From Promethearchaeota archaeon (GTDB taxonomy: Archaea; Asgardarchaeota; Lokiarchaeia; Sigynarchaeales; SOKP01), in assembly GCA_016839845.1 (NCBI GenBank), contig JAEOTL010000543.1:1-30992 (forward strand): a stretch of DNA of 30,992 nucleotides, written 5' to 3'. Below the pieces are notes generated by a model. The model did not search any database. It saw only the letters and a list, made by a program, of their open reading frames with translations, and was not told where the DNA came from. The number at the start of each line of letters is the position of its first letter. Position 1 is the first letter of the stretch. Positions 15,085 through 23,891 of the stretch are shown piece by piece. The position numbers were made by a program, and so were the translations under genes.

Positions 15085-16062
15085 TTATAGGTATTTCTGG
15101 ATAAATTCATTTACTTTTTCATATGATTTTTTGCTTTCGGTTAATTTCTCCCCAAAATTTTGAAACACATGAGTCATATTTTCATAAACCTCAAGTTTTA
15201 CTTCTACTCCAGAAGATTTTGCTTGTTCGGCTAAAGATATTGAATCATCTAACAAAGCTTCAATTCCACCTACCTGAATAAGTAAGGGAGGAAGTCCTTC
15301 CATATTGGCGAATATCGGTGAAATGAGAGGATTACTAAGTGACTCATCTCTAGCATATGCATTTGCCATACTTTCGAGTCCCTGTAGAATTAAAGGCTCA
15401 TATTTCTGGTTACTAATAAGAGATTTTCCATTTCCAGTAAGGTCTGCCCAAGGAGACATCAAAACTCCAGCTACAGGAAGGGGGATGTTCAGTTCTTTAA
15501 GTCTCAATAATGTAGCAACTGCTAATCCTCCTCCTGCAGATTCACCTCCGATAACAATATTTTTGGAGTTATAACCTTTCGATAGGAGCCATTTATAGCA
15601 TAGAATTGAGTCTTCGAGGGCTGCGGGGAAAGGATGTTCTGGAGCTAACCGGTACTCGATGTTTAAGCATCGTAAGAGAGTTACTCGAGATATATGATAG
15701 GGAATCCACCGACGACTTTCCAGAGTTCCTGTCCTATATCCTCCACCAAATAAACGAAAATAAACCCTATCCTCATTAGCTTCAGGAATGAACACCCACT
15801 CAGCTGGAATATTCTCGATATTGAAGCGTTCGGTATTTAATTTATCGGAGATATTTTTGGCTCTTTCCTCTCCTATTCTATTTGAAGTATACCGATTGAA
15901 TTCTAACATTATATTTGAATCTACCCTTCCAGTGGCAATGTCCTTTAGTAATACACCTTTTTGGGCGGCAAACTCTCTCGCTACCTTTCTTCTTAATTCA
16001 AAACTTTCTTCTATTAATTTTCCAAGTTCTTTATGAACTTTCGAAATCTCTTCATAAGCCAT
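15085..16062 (-). CDS. HSL-family alpha/beta hydrolase with altered oxyanion motif
   Basis: 325 residues. An N-terminal helical cap (1-100) precedes a hormone-sensitive-lipase-type alpha/beta hydrolase fold. The nucleophile elbow GESAGGG is present. YRLAPEHPFPAALED is the family signature. QVGGIEALLDDS holds the acid region, with Glu in the first position as in many members, and NMTHVF supplies the catalytic His. The usual oxyanion-hole HGGGY reads FGGGY: the codon is TTT, where His would be CAT/CAC, and the surrounding sequence is intact. It may be an esterase on small acyl esters or a lipid, with unknown effect of the Phe. The stop abuts or overlaps the next membrane-protein gene. Confidence 0.9.
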   Translation of the reverse strand: MAYEEISKVHKELGKLIEESFELRRKVAREFAAQKGVLLKDIATGRVDSNIMLEFNRYTSNRIGEERAKNISDKLNTERFNIENIPAEWVFIPEANEDRVYFRLFGGGYRTGTLESRRWIPYHISRVTLLRCLNIEYRLAPEHPFPAALEDSILCYKWLLSKGYNSKNIVIGGESAGGGLAVATLLRLKELNIPLPVAGVLMSPWADLTGNGKSLISNQKYEPLILQGLESMANAYARDESLSNPLISPIFANMEGLPPLLIQVGGIEALLDDSISLAEQAKSSGVEVKLEVYENMTHVFQNFGEKLTESKKSYEKVNEFIQKYL

Positions 16063-16227
16063 TTTTTTCTACTGACCTTACTTCTTTTTAAGTTATTATT
16101 AATCTAAAACACGTAAACTTGTTTATAAAGATCTCTACTACACTAAAAACTATTTCCATATATGAAAAGTTGTTCTAGTTCAAGGAAAATGTAAATAAAA
16201 TGGGCTCTAAGAGCAGAAAATATACTA

Positions 16228-17991
16228 TTATGATTGGGGAATTGATACACTACTATTCTTTAACTTTGTTTTAGCTGGAAACATAGTTTTAAAAGAAAAG
16301 AATAATAGGGTATAAAAGATGATAAGTACTACCCCCAAATTAGAAATAAACAGTTGGAACCCGTAAAAATCCGAAACAATACTCATGGATATGAGAATTA
16401 TATAGAGAATATACTCAAAGATATAAATTAAAGCCGTTTTTATGATTCTATTTTCGGGATGGACTGGTTCGAGAAGAAATCGATTTTTAGCTCTTCCAAA
16501 AAAGAAGATGTGCATCTGAAACATTGAAATGAGTACAACCCATGCAAAAGGCAAAGAAATTATAATAGTCAAAAGTAGTTCTATAGATCCAGACTGAAAG
16601 ATATATATAAAGTATGGAGAAATAAGAGAAACAGTTTGAATTATGAGAAAATACAGAAGTTTTGATTTTGCTTGGCTGTTGGGGTTAATAGGAAGAGATG
16701 TAAACAGCGGTGTTCCACTTCCTTCTAAATTGAGTAAATTATTCAATAACATACCACATATAAACGGTTGTAGAGCTAGTATGACCGACAAATTATAAAT
16801 AAAATGTGTGTCTAAAGGTGTTTGTCCTCCTAGGACTGTGAAATTAAACGTATATGTGAAAACAAATGAGATAATAATAGGAGTTACCACTGATAGGAAC
16901 ACTTTAATGTTTCTGGAAGTAATCGTAAGATCTTTGATGAAATGAGCCAGAAACTCGCTTTTCTTTTTAATTTTGATAGAATGATGCTTAGGGTCAGAAA
17001 ATAGATATTTCTTTAGAGTTTCTCCTTTAGCAGCTGTGATTCTATTAAGACTTGAGGTCGATTTAGTAAATATCCGCCAAACCATAATGATAAATAACCC
17101 TAGACCACAACCTATTCCGATCCAGAAATGATAATGAATTTGACTTGATGTTATTACAAAAGCGATTAAGTATCCGGAAGAAAAGGGATAAGGAATAGTA
17201 CAAAGAATAAGATTTACTATCCCTGGTTGATCTTGAACTAGTGGAAACCTAAAAAATACATTTATTGAGGTTATTGCCCACTGGACGAAAAACAAGCTCC
17301 CAAAAAAAACGATAACAAATCCGAAAGTGTTAATCAGACGAATTGCCATTGTTTTTCTTGAGGTGGTAATATTTATATTGGTAATTCTGTTCATCCAAGT
17401 TCCAAACTTTATGAGTACACTAAAAGATAGGGTAATATGTAGAACTGATATCCCTAAACTAACAAAAAATAATAACACATTGAAGGTACCAATGAACATA
17501 GTTAGGGGAAATCCTAAGGTCATTACTATTAAAGGGAGATCAAAATTACGAAAAATACTTAGAAGCTTAAGCTTAGCCAAATCCTTAGAGGAGATCGGTA
17601 GGGTCTCAATCCATAAGAATATTGGGTTCGAAATAATTGAACTTACCTCTAACATCCCCATAAAAAAAATATTTACAAATTGTATAACAAAAAAGAATAG
17701 AAAAAGCAAGCTACCACTGAAAAATACGATGTGTATTGAGAGTCCTAAAGAAATAATACTATTTTGCATCTCGAAGTAAGTCATAAGTGGAATTAAAGGG
17801 AGAATCCCAAAAATCACAGAAAAAAAGAGTTTTGTAGCAACAGTTCTAAGTTTGAGTAATTTCTTCTTCTTACTATATTTAATCAATAGTGAATCAACCG
17901 AAGATCCCTTTACTCGGAACAAATCTTCAATCAATATCTCTCGGTTTACATATTTTGCTAGGATTAAAAGATTTGATTTCTTCTTAGACAT
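16228..17991 (-). CDS. Large polytopic membrane protein, ABC-2 exporter permease-like
   Basis: 587 residues with an estimated 10-14 membrane segments in two halves, joined by a basic cytosolic loop around residues 305-350 (SLNRITAAKGE, HHSIKIKKKSE). A 60-residue basic N-terminus precedes the first helix. The phrase FLWIETLPISSKDLAKLKLL is the kind seen in ABC-2-type export permeases, where LPIS/LPVS follows an amphipathic coupling helix. A second LPIN (TSLPINPNSQAKSKLL) occurs in the equivalent place of the second half, supporting an internal duplication. No ABC ATPase gene is in this window, so any ATPase partner is elsewhere. Family assignment is tentative, membrane location is firm. Confidence 0.75.
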   Translation of the reverse strand: MSKKKSNLLILAKYVNREILIEDLFRVKGSSVDSLLIKYSKKKKLLKLRTVATKLFFSVIFGILPLIPLMTYFEMQNSIISLGLSIHIVFFSGSLLFLFFFVIQFVNIFFMGMLEVSSIISNPIFLWIETLPISSKDLAKLKLLSIFRNFDLPLIVMTLGFPLTMFIGTFNVLLFFVSLGISVLHITLSFSVLIKFGTWMNRITNINITTSRKTMAIRLINTFGFVIVFFGSLFFVQWAITSINVFFRFPLVQDQPGIVNLILCTIPYPFSSGYLIAFVITSSQIHYHFWIGIGCGLGLFIIMVWRIFTKSTSSLNRITAAKGETLKKYLFSDPKHHSIKIKKKSEFLAHFIKDLTITSRNIKVFLSVVTPIIISFVFTYTFNFTVLGGQTPLDTHFIYNLSVILALQPFICGMLLNNLLNLEGSGTPLFTSLPINPNSQAKSKLLYFLIIQTVSLISPYFIYIFQSGSIELLLTIIISLPFAWVVLISMFQMHIFFFGRAKNRFLLEPVHPENRIIKTALIYIFEYILYIILISMSIVSDFYGFQLFISNLGVVLIIFYTLLFFSFKTMFPAKTKLKNSSVSIPQS

Positions 17992-18075
17992 GACTTAGAT
18001 TATAGAAGTGATGAGATTTTTAATTTTAGATTAGTAACTTGCTACTAGAAATTTAAACATTTGTAGACAAAAATC

Positions 18076-19263
18076 TTAAATTATTAGAAATAAACCATAT
18101 AGTCCAAGCAGTAATAGGAACGAAATTAGAATGGGCTTTCCTAAGATTTTTACGACCTTTAGAAAGTTAGTCTCAAAATATTCTGTGCTATAAGAAACAC
18201 AAGGGTGAATAGGGGTTATTAAATAGCCCAAAGAAATTGAGGTATAAATAAATATGAAATGAGGCAGAGGCATGGCAAGAGGTGTAAATTGCGCTAGATA
18301 TATGGGGATTAAAATCGAAACTGGCAATTGAATTCGTCCTGTTGCGAATCCTAAAAAAAAACCAAGTATTATTAGAAGAAAAACAGACATTTCAATACGT
18401 GCAATCTCCTCAGGTGCCCCAGAAAGAACAAACACTTCTAAGAATAAAAACATAGAGAAAATTATAAGAGGAAAGCGCCAGATTTTCATTTTTTTTGAAA
18501 TTTTCTTTATATTTGAAAAATTCATCTTTCCAAATCTTAATGCCATTAAAATACTGATTACAAGGCCTACCAGAAGGAAAACCTCAGGATATGCGAAGTT
18601 AAAAACAATTCTTCCGATAAAATCAAAAATCGGAGCTATAAGAATTGGGAGTAAATTGCGAAAGGCTCGTTTAAGATCCCGTTCTCCTTGTTCTAGAAAG
18701 GGTGTAATATTCCTAACTAAGACAACATATCCTACTATCCACATTATAATTAAACCGGGCACCATTCCCAGTGCAAGTATGTAGAGATTAATGTTCGTAA
18801 GAATACTTGCGATGATCAATGAGGAAGATAGAGGGTAAATCATGATAAGCATGTGGCGATACCAGACATTAATAGAAACTTTTGTATTCGCATCCTCTTC
18901 AGAATCTATCTGATGTACAATAGGAGCCGACATTAAAGCACCACCAGGTACCGGTAATAATCCAAATAAAGCAGGTATCATCATTAACGACGTTTTCCTC
19001 GAAATTCGTAGTTTTTGAATCATCTCCATCATCAAGCCCGATTCTTCCATTATCCCACCCAGTATGGGAATAAGTGTCATAATAATGATTAAGAGTAAAA
19101 TTGAGGGATCTCTAACTACGTTTGTTAAAGATTGTATGATATTAACTCCCGCTAAAATTGCAAAACCTACTGCTCCTAAAGTTAATATTATCCCTAATTC
19201 ATATTTAGAAAGGACCATAACGATACCGATTACGATGATGAAGCTTAACCAAGCAGGTAACAT
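18076..19263 (-). CDS. DUF401-family integral membrane transporter-like protein
   Basis: 395 residues from the ATG at 19263, preceded by AGAGAT at 7 nt. An upstream GTG at 19293 in frame would give 405. About 10-11 membrane segments. The signature stretch ALFGLLPVPGGALMSAPIV and the following WYRHMLIMIYPLSSSLIIAS match the archaeal DUF401 family, related in topology to the ion-transporter (IT) superfamily. A second similar re-entrant-type segment (LISPIHPC-like, here LITPIHPCVS) lies near the C-terminus. Substrate is unknown, probably an organic anion. It sits between the MFS transporter and the ABC-2-like permease on the same strand. Confidence 0.87.
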   Translation of the reverse strand: MLPAWLSFIIVIGIVMVLSKYELGIILTLGAVGFAILAGVNIIQSLTNVVRDPSILLLIIIMTLIPILGGIMEESGLMMEMIQKLRISRKTSLMMIPALFGLLPVPGGALMSAPIVHQIDSEEDANTKVSINVWYRHMLIMIYPLSSSLIIASILTNINLYILALGMVPGLIIMWIVGYVVLVRNITPFLEQGERDLKRAFRNLLPILIAPIFDFIGRIVFNFAYPEVFLLVGLVISILMALRFGKMNFSNIKKISKKMKIWRFPLIIFSMFLFLEVFVLSGAPEEIARIEMSVFLLIILGFFLGFATGRIQLPVSILIPIYLAQFTPLAMPLPHFIFIYTSISLGYLITPIHPCVSYSTEYFETNFLKVVKILGKPILISFLLLLGLYGLFLII

Positions 19264-19358
19264 ATTGTTATCTCTAATTAATTTGACCAGCACTATAGAT
19301 ACATATTAAGAAAAAAGTAGGAAAACAAAAATTATTATCTTTTTTTGAAGTTTTAATT

Positions 19359-20792
19359 TTAATTCTCTTCTTGATTATTGTTAGACATCTCTATCCCACG
19401 TTGCTTCAATATTCCTGAGATTCTTTCAACATCTCTATTAATCCATCGAGCAGCTAATAGCCATATTAATGCCCCAATTATCCCTATTCCCATAGTTATT
19501 GAAACTGTTAACTGAAAATTATTATTAAAAAAGGCTAACAAAGCTCCGGCAATTATTGGTCCCGTCCCACTACCTAGATTTTCAAGAAATTGATTAGCAG
19601 AGCTGATAGTTCCCTGAGCTTCTGGTAGATTGATAGCTTGTAATATAGGAGGTTGATTTATATTCCACAGGCCTACAATTCCCCGGGCAATTAGAGCGAA
19701 CATTCCCATTATCCATATAAGAGGGATGCTTAAAAGAAAACCTAAGTTATTCCCTTGAGAGACTGTCATATGAGGAAGAGGGAGAAAGAATAAAACCACA
19801 TAGAATAAAAATAACCCTACGATTGATATCACAATCATATAAACTCGATTTCTTATATTCCTTTTTGCCAGTTTATCAGATAGCTTTGCCAATGCCAAGG
19901 AGCCCAATAATCCCCCCGGAAGTCCAAACATTATCATAAAAATACTTGAGGCAAAAGGAGAAAAGTTATATGGTTCAGACTGAATATAAGGAACAAATAA
20001 GAAATCGGGGATCATTAACATGACAGTAGTAAAAATGCCTTCTACAAATGCAATAACATTTGTGGGTGCGAATATTGTCGATCTTATCGTTGATTTATTC
20101 AATTTGTATTCATATTTGACATTTTTTGATGATAATATACCCTCTAATTCTTTATGAGTGGATGCGCGTTTTGGTTCCTTGCCTTTAATGAGTATCAATA
20201 ATCCAAACAAAATGTATATAGTACCCACTATCCAAAAGTATTGTCTCCAGAATAAATTCTGAAATAAGAAGGCCGAAATAACCATCCCCACAATTTGAAA
20301 GAGCTGGAATAATGCTTGTAATATGCCAAAAAATTGAGATCTTTCATCCTCCGTAGTAGAATCATTACCATAGGAGTTAATTATGGGCCAAATCCCGCCA
20401 GCAGCGAACCCTCTCATTAAGTTAAATAATAGAAAGGGGATAAATGTTTGCATACCTAATCCTTGAGGTACAAAACCATTCAATAAATATCCTAGACCAA
20501 AAATTACTTCCGCTATAACCATGAGATACTTACGTGAATATCTATCTGCCAATACTCCAAATAATATTCCCGAAAAGGCCATCATATACATATATACGCC
20601 CACTAAAACTCCCATTTCGCTAGAATGGAAACTCTCACTCGGCCAAATTATAGTAGAAAACACTAAAAAGTTGATAAATATTGCTGAGAGGGTGAAAGCA
20701 TAGGAATTATAAATTAGAAAACTAGGCCATAATCGTCTTAATATCTGAAAAAATCCGGTTCGAGGTACTACCTCAGTTTCATCATTATCCAT
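19359..20792 (-). CDS. Major facilitator superfamily transporter
   Basis: 477 residues from ATG 20792; an in-frame TTG at 20801 lies too close to the AAGGAT ribosome-like element to be preferred. Twelve predicted membrane helices. MFS motif A, GVLADRYSRK (about 79-88), lies between helices 2 and 3, with a matching loop LAKLSDKLAKRN between helices 8 and 9. A central cytosolic loop (about 205-235) is charged. GTGPIIAGALLAFF lies near helix 11. Substrate cannot be told. The gene precedes the DUF401 gene on the same strand by about 95 bp. Confidence 0.92.
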   Translation of the reverse strand: MDNDETEVVPRTGFFQILRRLWPSFLIYNSYAFTLSAIFINFLVFSTIIWPSESFHSSEMGVLVGVYMYMMAFSGILFGVLADRYSRKYLMVIAEVIFGLGYLLNGFVPQGLGMQTFIPFLLFNLMRGFAAGGIWPIINSYGNDSTTEDERSQFFGILQALFQLFQIVGMVISAFLFQNLFWRQYFWIVGTIYILFGLLILIKGKEPKRASTHKELEGILSSKNVKYEYKLNKSTIRSTIFAPTNVIAFVEGIFTTVMLMIPDFLFVPYIQSEPYNFSPFASSIFMIMFGLPGGLLGSLALAKLSDKLAKRNIRNRVYMIVISIVGLFLFYVVLFFLPLPHMTVSQGNNLGFLLSIPLIWIMGMFALIARGIVGLWNINQPPILQAINLPEAQGTISSANQFLENLGSGTGPIIAGALLAFFNNNFQLTVSITMGIGIIGALIWLLAARWINRDVERISGILKQRGIEMSNNNQEEN

Positions 20793-20897
20793 ACTAAACA
20801 AAATCCTTGAAGTGTTTTAAAAAATTTGAAATTGCTGACATAGTTATTAAAAATCTAGGCTCTGCGAAACTCAACGTGTGGGAATTGGAAAAATGAC

Positions 20898-21251
20898 TCA
20901 TTTTCTATGATAATCAAGAACCTTTATGGCAAACCTACTTGAAACTGTTGCTGGACCCCCACCCATTTCAATTCCTACTTCAATGGCTTCAATAATTTGG
21001 TCTTCAGTTGCACCCGAATTAAGAGCCTCTTTAATATGCCACTCTATACAAGATTCACAATTGATAACTATAGAAATCCCGAGAGCTATAAGTTCTTTAT
21101 ACATTTTGGGTAAAAAATTATCCGAAAATGTGTTTTTTTCTAACTCAAGGAAGGATTTATAGGTTTTTGACTCTCTGTTCAAGAAAAACTCGTGGGCTTC
21201 TTTCCTGTCTGAAATAATCTTTCTTATTTTCTCAATATCTTTCTGGCTCAT
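20898..21251 (-). CDS. AhpD/carboxymuconolactone decarboxylase-like protein
   Basis: 117 residues. The CMD-fold motif CESCIEWH gives the redox pair C65/C68 and H72, as in AhpD-type alkylhydroperoxidases (CxxCxxxH). The Glu that usually precedes the first Cys is Asn64. The region GATEDQIIEAIEVGIEMGGGPA follows the family. It may act in peroxide or thiol-disulfide chemistry. A universal-stress-protein gene lies just upstream on the same strand. A good TATA box (21275-21284) sits about 29 nt before the ATG, so the message would have almost no leader. Confidence 0.9.
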   Translation of the reverse strand: MSQKDIEKIRKIISDRKEAHEFFLNRESKTYKSFLELEKNTFSDNFLPKMYKELIALGISIVINCESCIEWHIKEALNSGATEDQIIEAIEVGIEMGGGPATVSSRFAIKVLDYHRK

Positions 21252-21274
21252 AATATATGAAAAGCATCCTAAAT

Positions 21275-21284
21275 CTTATATAAA
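21275..21284 (-). promoter_or_regulatory. TATA box of the AhpD-like gene
   Basis: On the minus strand TTTATATAAG is a near-ideal archaeal TATA element, centred about 29 nt before the ATG at 21251. Initiation 24-26 nt downstream would give a nearly leaderless message, consistent with the absence of a Shine-Dalgarno. Confidence 0.55.
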
Positions 21285-21329
21285 TCTGTTGAAATATAAA
21301 AATCACGGGAATGATGGATTAAACAAACC

Positions 21330-21785
21330 CTATTTGATAATTAACACGTCACATGGGGCATTTCTGGATACTTTGGAGGAAACTGATCCTAATAGGGCCT
21401 TTTTTACTTTAGAGTGTTGTCCTCTACTTCCTAAAACAACGAGATCAAATTTTTCCTCCTCAACAATGCGTCTAATATAATCTTCCGGTGCTTCCTTTTC
21501 AATTAAACGAGTTTCTACCGACGATTGCCTATCTCCAAACATTCGCTTTGTTTTATTCAAGAGTTTTGTTCCCGCATCCTTATAAACTTCTTCCAAACTA
21601 CTGTATTTTGCATATAAGACATCAATATTTGGATAGAGTTCTGAGGGAATCCTGTTATCTTTAATTGAGTGGATTACTACTACTTCACTATCCCAGATTT
21701 TTTGAAACTCTACTGCTTTTTTGGCAGCATTATTCGCATGTTCAGAACCGTCTGTTGCGAGCAAAATCTTTTTATACAGTTTCAT
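21330..21785 (-). CDS. Universal stress protein (UspA family)
   Basis: 151 residues. It begins with the family phrase KKILLATDGSEHANNAAKKA. The nucleotide loop GSRGQHSKVKKALLGSVS matches G-2x-G-9x-G-S, so ATP binding is expected. DVLIIK forms the last strand. Single-domain cytosolic dimer typical of the family; the partner process is unknown. The ATG at 21785 directly follows AAGGTG, so a GTG at 21788 is a possible alternative start. It lies upstream of the AhpD-like gene, in line with a stress-response pairing, although that gene has its own TATA box. Confidence 0.93.
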   Translation of the reverse strand: MKLYKKILLATDGSEHANNAAKKAVEFQKIWDSEVVVIHSIKDNRIPSELYPNIDVLYAKYSSLEEVYKDAGTKLLNKTKRMFGDRQSSVETRLIEKEAPEDYIRRIVEEEKFDLVVLGSRGQHSKVKKALLGSVSSKVSRNAPCDVLIIK

Positions 21786-21835
21786 CACCTTAAATAAGAT
21801 AAGTTAACTTTGAGATTTATTCTTAATTATAATGA

Positions 21836-22669
21836 CTAAGTTTTTTCAAAAATTCCCTGAATCAGTACCCAGCGATCTTCTGTGAAGTTTCGCATTGCAT
21901 TCTTCCATTTTGTAGATATATCCGTAAAAATAAGATTGAAAAGTTCCGGGGTAATTGATCGAGGTCTATTTTTCGGACGCTTACTTCTTGCTTGTTGGAT
22001 ATCTTTGAGGATCTTGTATGTAACATCATACCATGAAAGCTCTGTAAAACCGTTATTAACGATGAGTTTACGAAGTTCACTTGCCGCAAGGAGAAAACAT
22101 ATATCAGGATCATTTGCAAACATCACAGGGAAGTATATCGGGGTAGCAGCCCCCGTGCAGATTGTGTGGAGTGCTAAACGTCCTTTAGGTTTAAGAATAT
22201 TGTGAATTTGAGAGAAAATACGGTCTTTGTCCTTGATATTCATTAAGAAATGCTGCATGAAAACAATGTCAAATTCCGCCATTTCAAAAGGCATATTGAG
22301 GGCATTACCCTGCACAATTTTTATATAATCTTTTAATCCTAAATATCCATTAATTGCTTCTGCTACACGACAATATTCTTTGGTCAGGTCGATTCCCGTC
22401 ACAAGACATCCGAAGTTAGAAACTAAATTCCTCGCAGGTCCTCCAATGCCGCACCCAATATCTAATACCTTCATATTTTCATCAATACTTACCTTTTGGG
22501 CAAGATCTAGTGTAGCAGCACTTCCTCCGAAGTGAAGTTCTTCAATTGGAGTAAAAATTTTTTTTATATCTTCTGCGGTATTTATCCCTTCCCTCTGGAG
22601 TATTGCAAGAATTTTACCCCCAAGATCCGATTGACCGTAATGAGCATTAATGGCTTCTTCATATTTCAT
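21836..22669 (-). CDS. SAM-dependent class I methyltransferase
   Basis: 277 residues from ATG 22669, preceded by AAGGATC at 9 nt; a TTG at 22699 in frame would give 287. The Rossmann motif I VLDIGCGIGGPARNL binds SAM, followed by GIDLTKEYCRVAE (motif I-post), GNALNMPF (motif II), FDIVFMQHF and LKPKGRLALHTI. The order matches Methyltransf_11/25 enzymes acting on small molecules or lipids (sterol, gocosamine or quinone type). The C-terminal 90 residues carry a basic stretch (SKRPKNRPRS) and probably the substrate lid. Substrate unknown. It lies 50 bp upstream of the universal stress gene on the same strand. Confidence 0.9.
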   Translation of the reverse strand: MKYEEAINAHYGQSDLGGKILAILQREGINTAEDIKKIFTPIEELHFGGSAATLDLAQKVSIDENMKVLDIGCGIGGPARNLVSNFGCLVTGIDLTKEYCRVAEAINGYLGLKDYIKIVQGNALNMPFEMAEFDIVFMQHFLMNIKDKDRIFSQIHNILKPKGRLALHTICTGAATPIYFPVMFANDPDICFLLAASELRKLIVNNGFTELSWYDVTYKILKDIQQARSKRPKNRPRSITPELFNLIFTDISTKWKNAMRNFTEDRWVLIQGIFEKT

Positions 22670-22799
22670 GTTAAGCAGATCCTTCTTTGTTGAAAACAAC
22701 TATATTATATCGTTAAAAAAAGTTATTTAAAATCCCCAATAGATGTTCCTTAGTATTAGTAGTAGGTTCACATTCCTTATTGCTAAAAACTAGAAGATT

Positions 22800-22811
22800 A
22801 AAAAAAAAAAA
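22800..22811 (-). terminator. T-run terminator after the 108-residue gene
   Basis: Twelve A on the plus strand read as twelve T on the minus strand, about 18 nt beyond the stop codon of the gene at 22829. U-rich tracts without a hairpin are the usual archaeal termination signal. Confidence 0.55.
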
Positions 22812-22828
22812 GATATTAAGTTTTTTAT

Positions 22829-23155
22829 TTATTTTTGACCGATGAAATCTTCCCAAGCTTGAGCATCTTCCCCTTCGGATAAAATTTCTATTTGGTATGT
22901 AACTCCTTCCAAATTATTTGCCATGAAGGCTGCTCTAGTCGCAGTACCTCGATAGTTAATAAGGAAGTTTTCCAGATCTACTTTTTTTACCCAGATTGAT
23001 TTATAGCCATCTTTAGTGGCAGTCATTCCCCCTAATAATGCTAGATTTTTCTCTTCAGGAGGGGTCAATTTCGCCCATTCTTCACTAGCTCCTAATTCCA
23101 TCATCTTAGGAATCTGGGATGGGGGAAACCAGGTTGTGGTCATTATTAATACCAT
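22829..23155 (-). CDS. Hypothetical 108-residue protein, ferredoxin-like alpha/beta fold suspected
   Basis: Not assigned to a family with confidence. The pattern begins TTTWFPPSQIPKMMELG and continues with alternating strands and helices (YKSIWVKKVDLENFLINY, GVTYQIEILSE). This resembles dimeric alpha/beta-barrel (DUF3303 or EthD-like) proteins of about 100 residues. No cysteines, membrane helices or signal are seen. The start is well supported: GGTAGGTGA lies 7 nt before ATG 23155. An AAATTGGTTTTC element at about 23194-23205 is shared with the upstream region of the ACT-domain gene. A T-run terminator follows the stop. Confidence 0.78.
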   Translation of the reverse strand: MVLIMTTTWFPPSQIPKMMELGASEEWAKLTPPEEKNLALLGGMTATKDGYKSIWVKKVDLENFLINYRGTATRAAFMANNLEGVTYQIEILSEGEDAQAWEDFIGQK

Positions 23156-23326
23156 ATATAATTCACCTACCTTTTGTGTACTTGTTTAATACAAATTGGT
23201 TTTCTTAGATTTCGGGTTATAGCTTATTTGTTTTAAACTCCTAATAAGGTTTACTGAAATTGATTGAAAATTTGAAAGAATGGTTAAAAATCTAAAAAGA
23301 GAAGATAAAAAAAGAATTTTATACCT

Positions 23327-23539
23327 TTAGTAGGTGGTAAACACATTAAAATTTGAACTCATACTAACGTCTGAGGTATAGGCTTTTTGTCGGGCTTCAT
23401 CAAGGATCATGCATTCTTCAAAATATCTTGGATTTAAATCTCCAAGTAGTTCATCAACTTCACTTTCGATTGGAGCTTCAACTTCAGGTTGTTCAATTTC
23501 AATTATCATTTCCATTACTTTTTCATAAGCTTGGGTCAT
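23327..23539 (-). CDS. Hypothetical small acidic protein
   Basis: 70 residues from ATG 23539 (a GTG at 23551 would give 74). The N-terminal half is very acidic: EMIIEIEQPEVEAPIESEVDELLGDL, split here only for description, with a likely helix at each end. The C-terminal 25 residues (RQKAYTSDVSMSSNFNVFTTY) are polar and probably flexible. No family is recognised. GTGA lies about 8 nt before the ATG. It is 171 bp upstream of the 108-residue gene on the same strand and next to a repeat-rich intergenic region. The composition is coherent for a real protein, but there is no independent support. Confidence 0.55.
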   Translation of the reverse strand: MTQAYEKVMEMIIEIEQPEVEAPIESEVDELLGDLNPRYFEECMILDEARQKAYTSDVSMSSNFNVFTTY

Positions 23540-23736
23540 GTTTTTTTTCACACTTTTTCATGTTTTTTGTATAATTATTGTATATATGCGGTCAATATAT
23601 AGTTTGAGAGTGAGAACTGTGAATAGACTCTTAGACTATTAATAGACTGATATTTTAGTTGTTCGATTTGAAGGTTGATAATAATGTCTGTTTACGTATA
23701 GTTAACCTGAAAATATTCAATTGGACTCATACTTGG

Positions 23737-23760
23737 TTATAATTTGGTTGACAATTATAA
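23737..23760. repeat. Perfect 8-bp-arm inverted repeat
   Basis: TTATAATT and AATTATAA are perfect inverted arms around the 8-nt spacer TGGTTGAC. Such a palindrome could be a protein-binding site or hairpin; AT richness makes chance occurrence possible. Confidence 0.4.
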
Positions 23761-23891
23761 AGAAAACGGCGGAGATTTTTAATTTTCTTACCTAAAAAGG
23801 GGATTAAAAAAGATCCACTTAATAGATATATCTTTTCTCTTATCTTCTCAACCTATCTCAACCAAAACCAATTCGGCTACAATATTGAAAT

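Noticed and set aside
17327..17779. 150-codon plus-strand frame
   Set aside because: Antisense to the 587-residue membrane protein, whose frame is uninterrupted and has coherent membrane helices.
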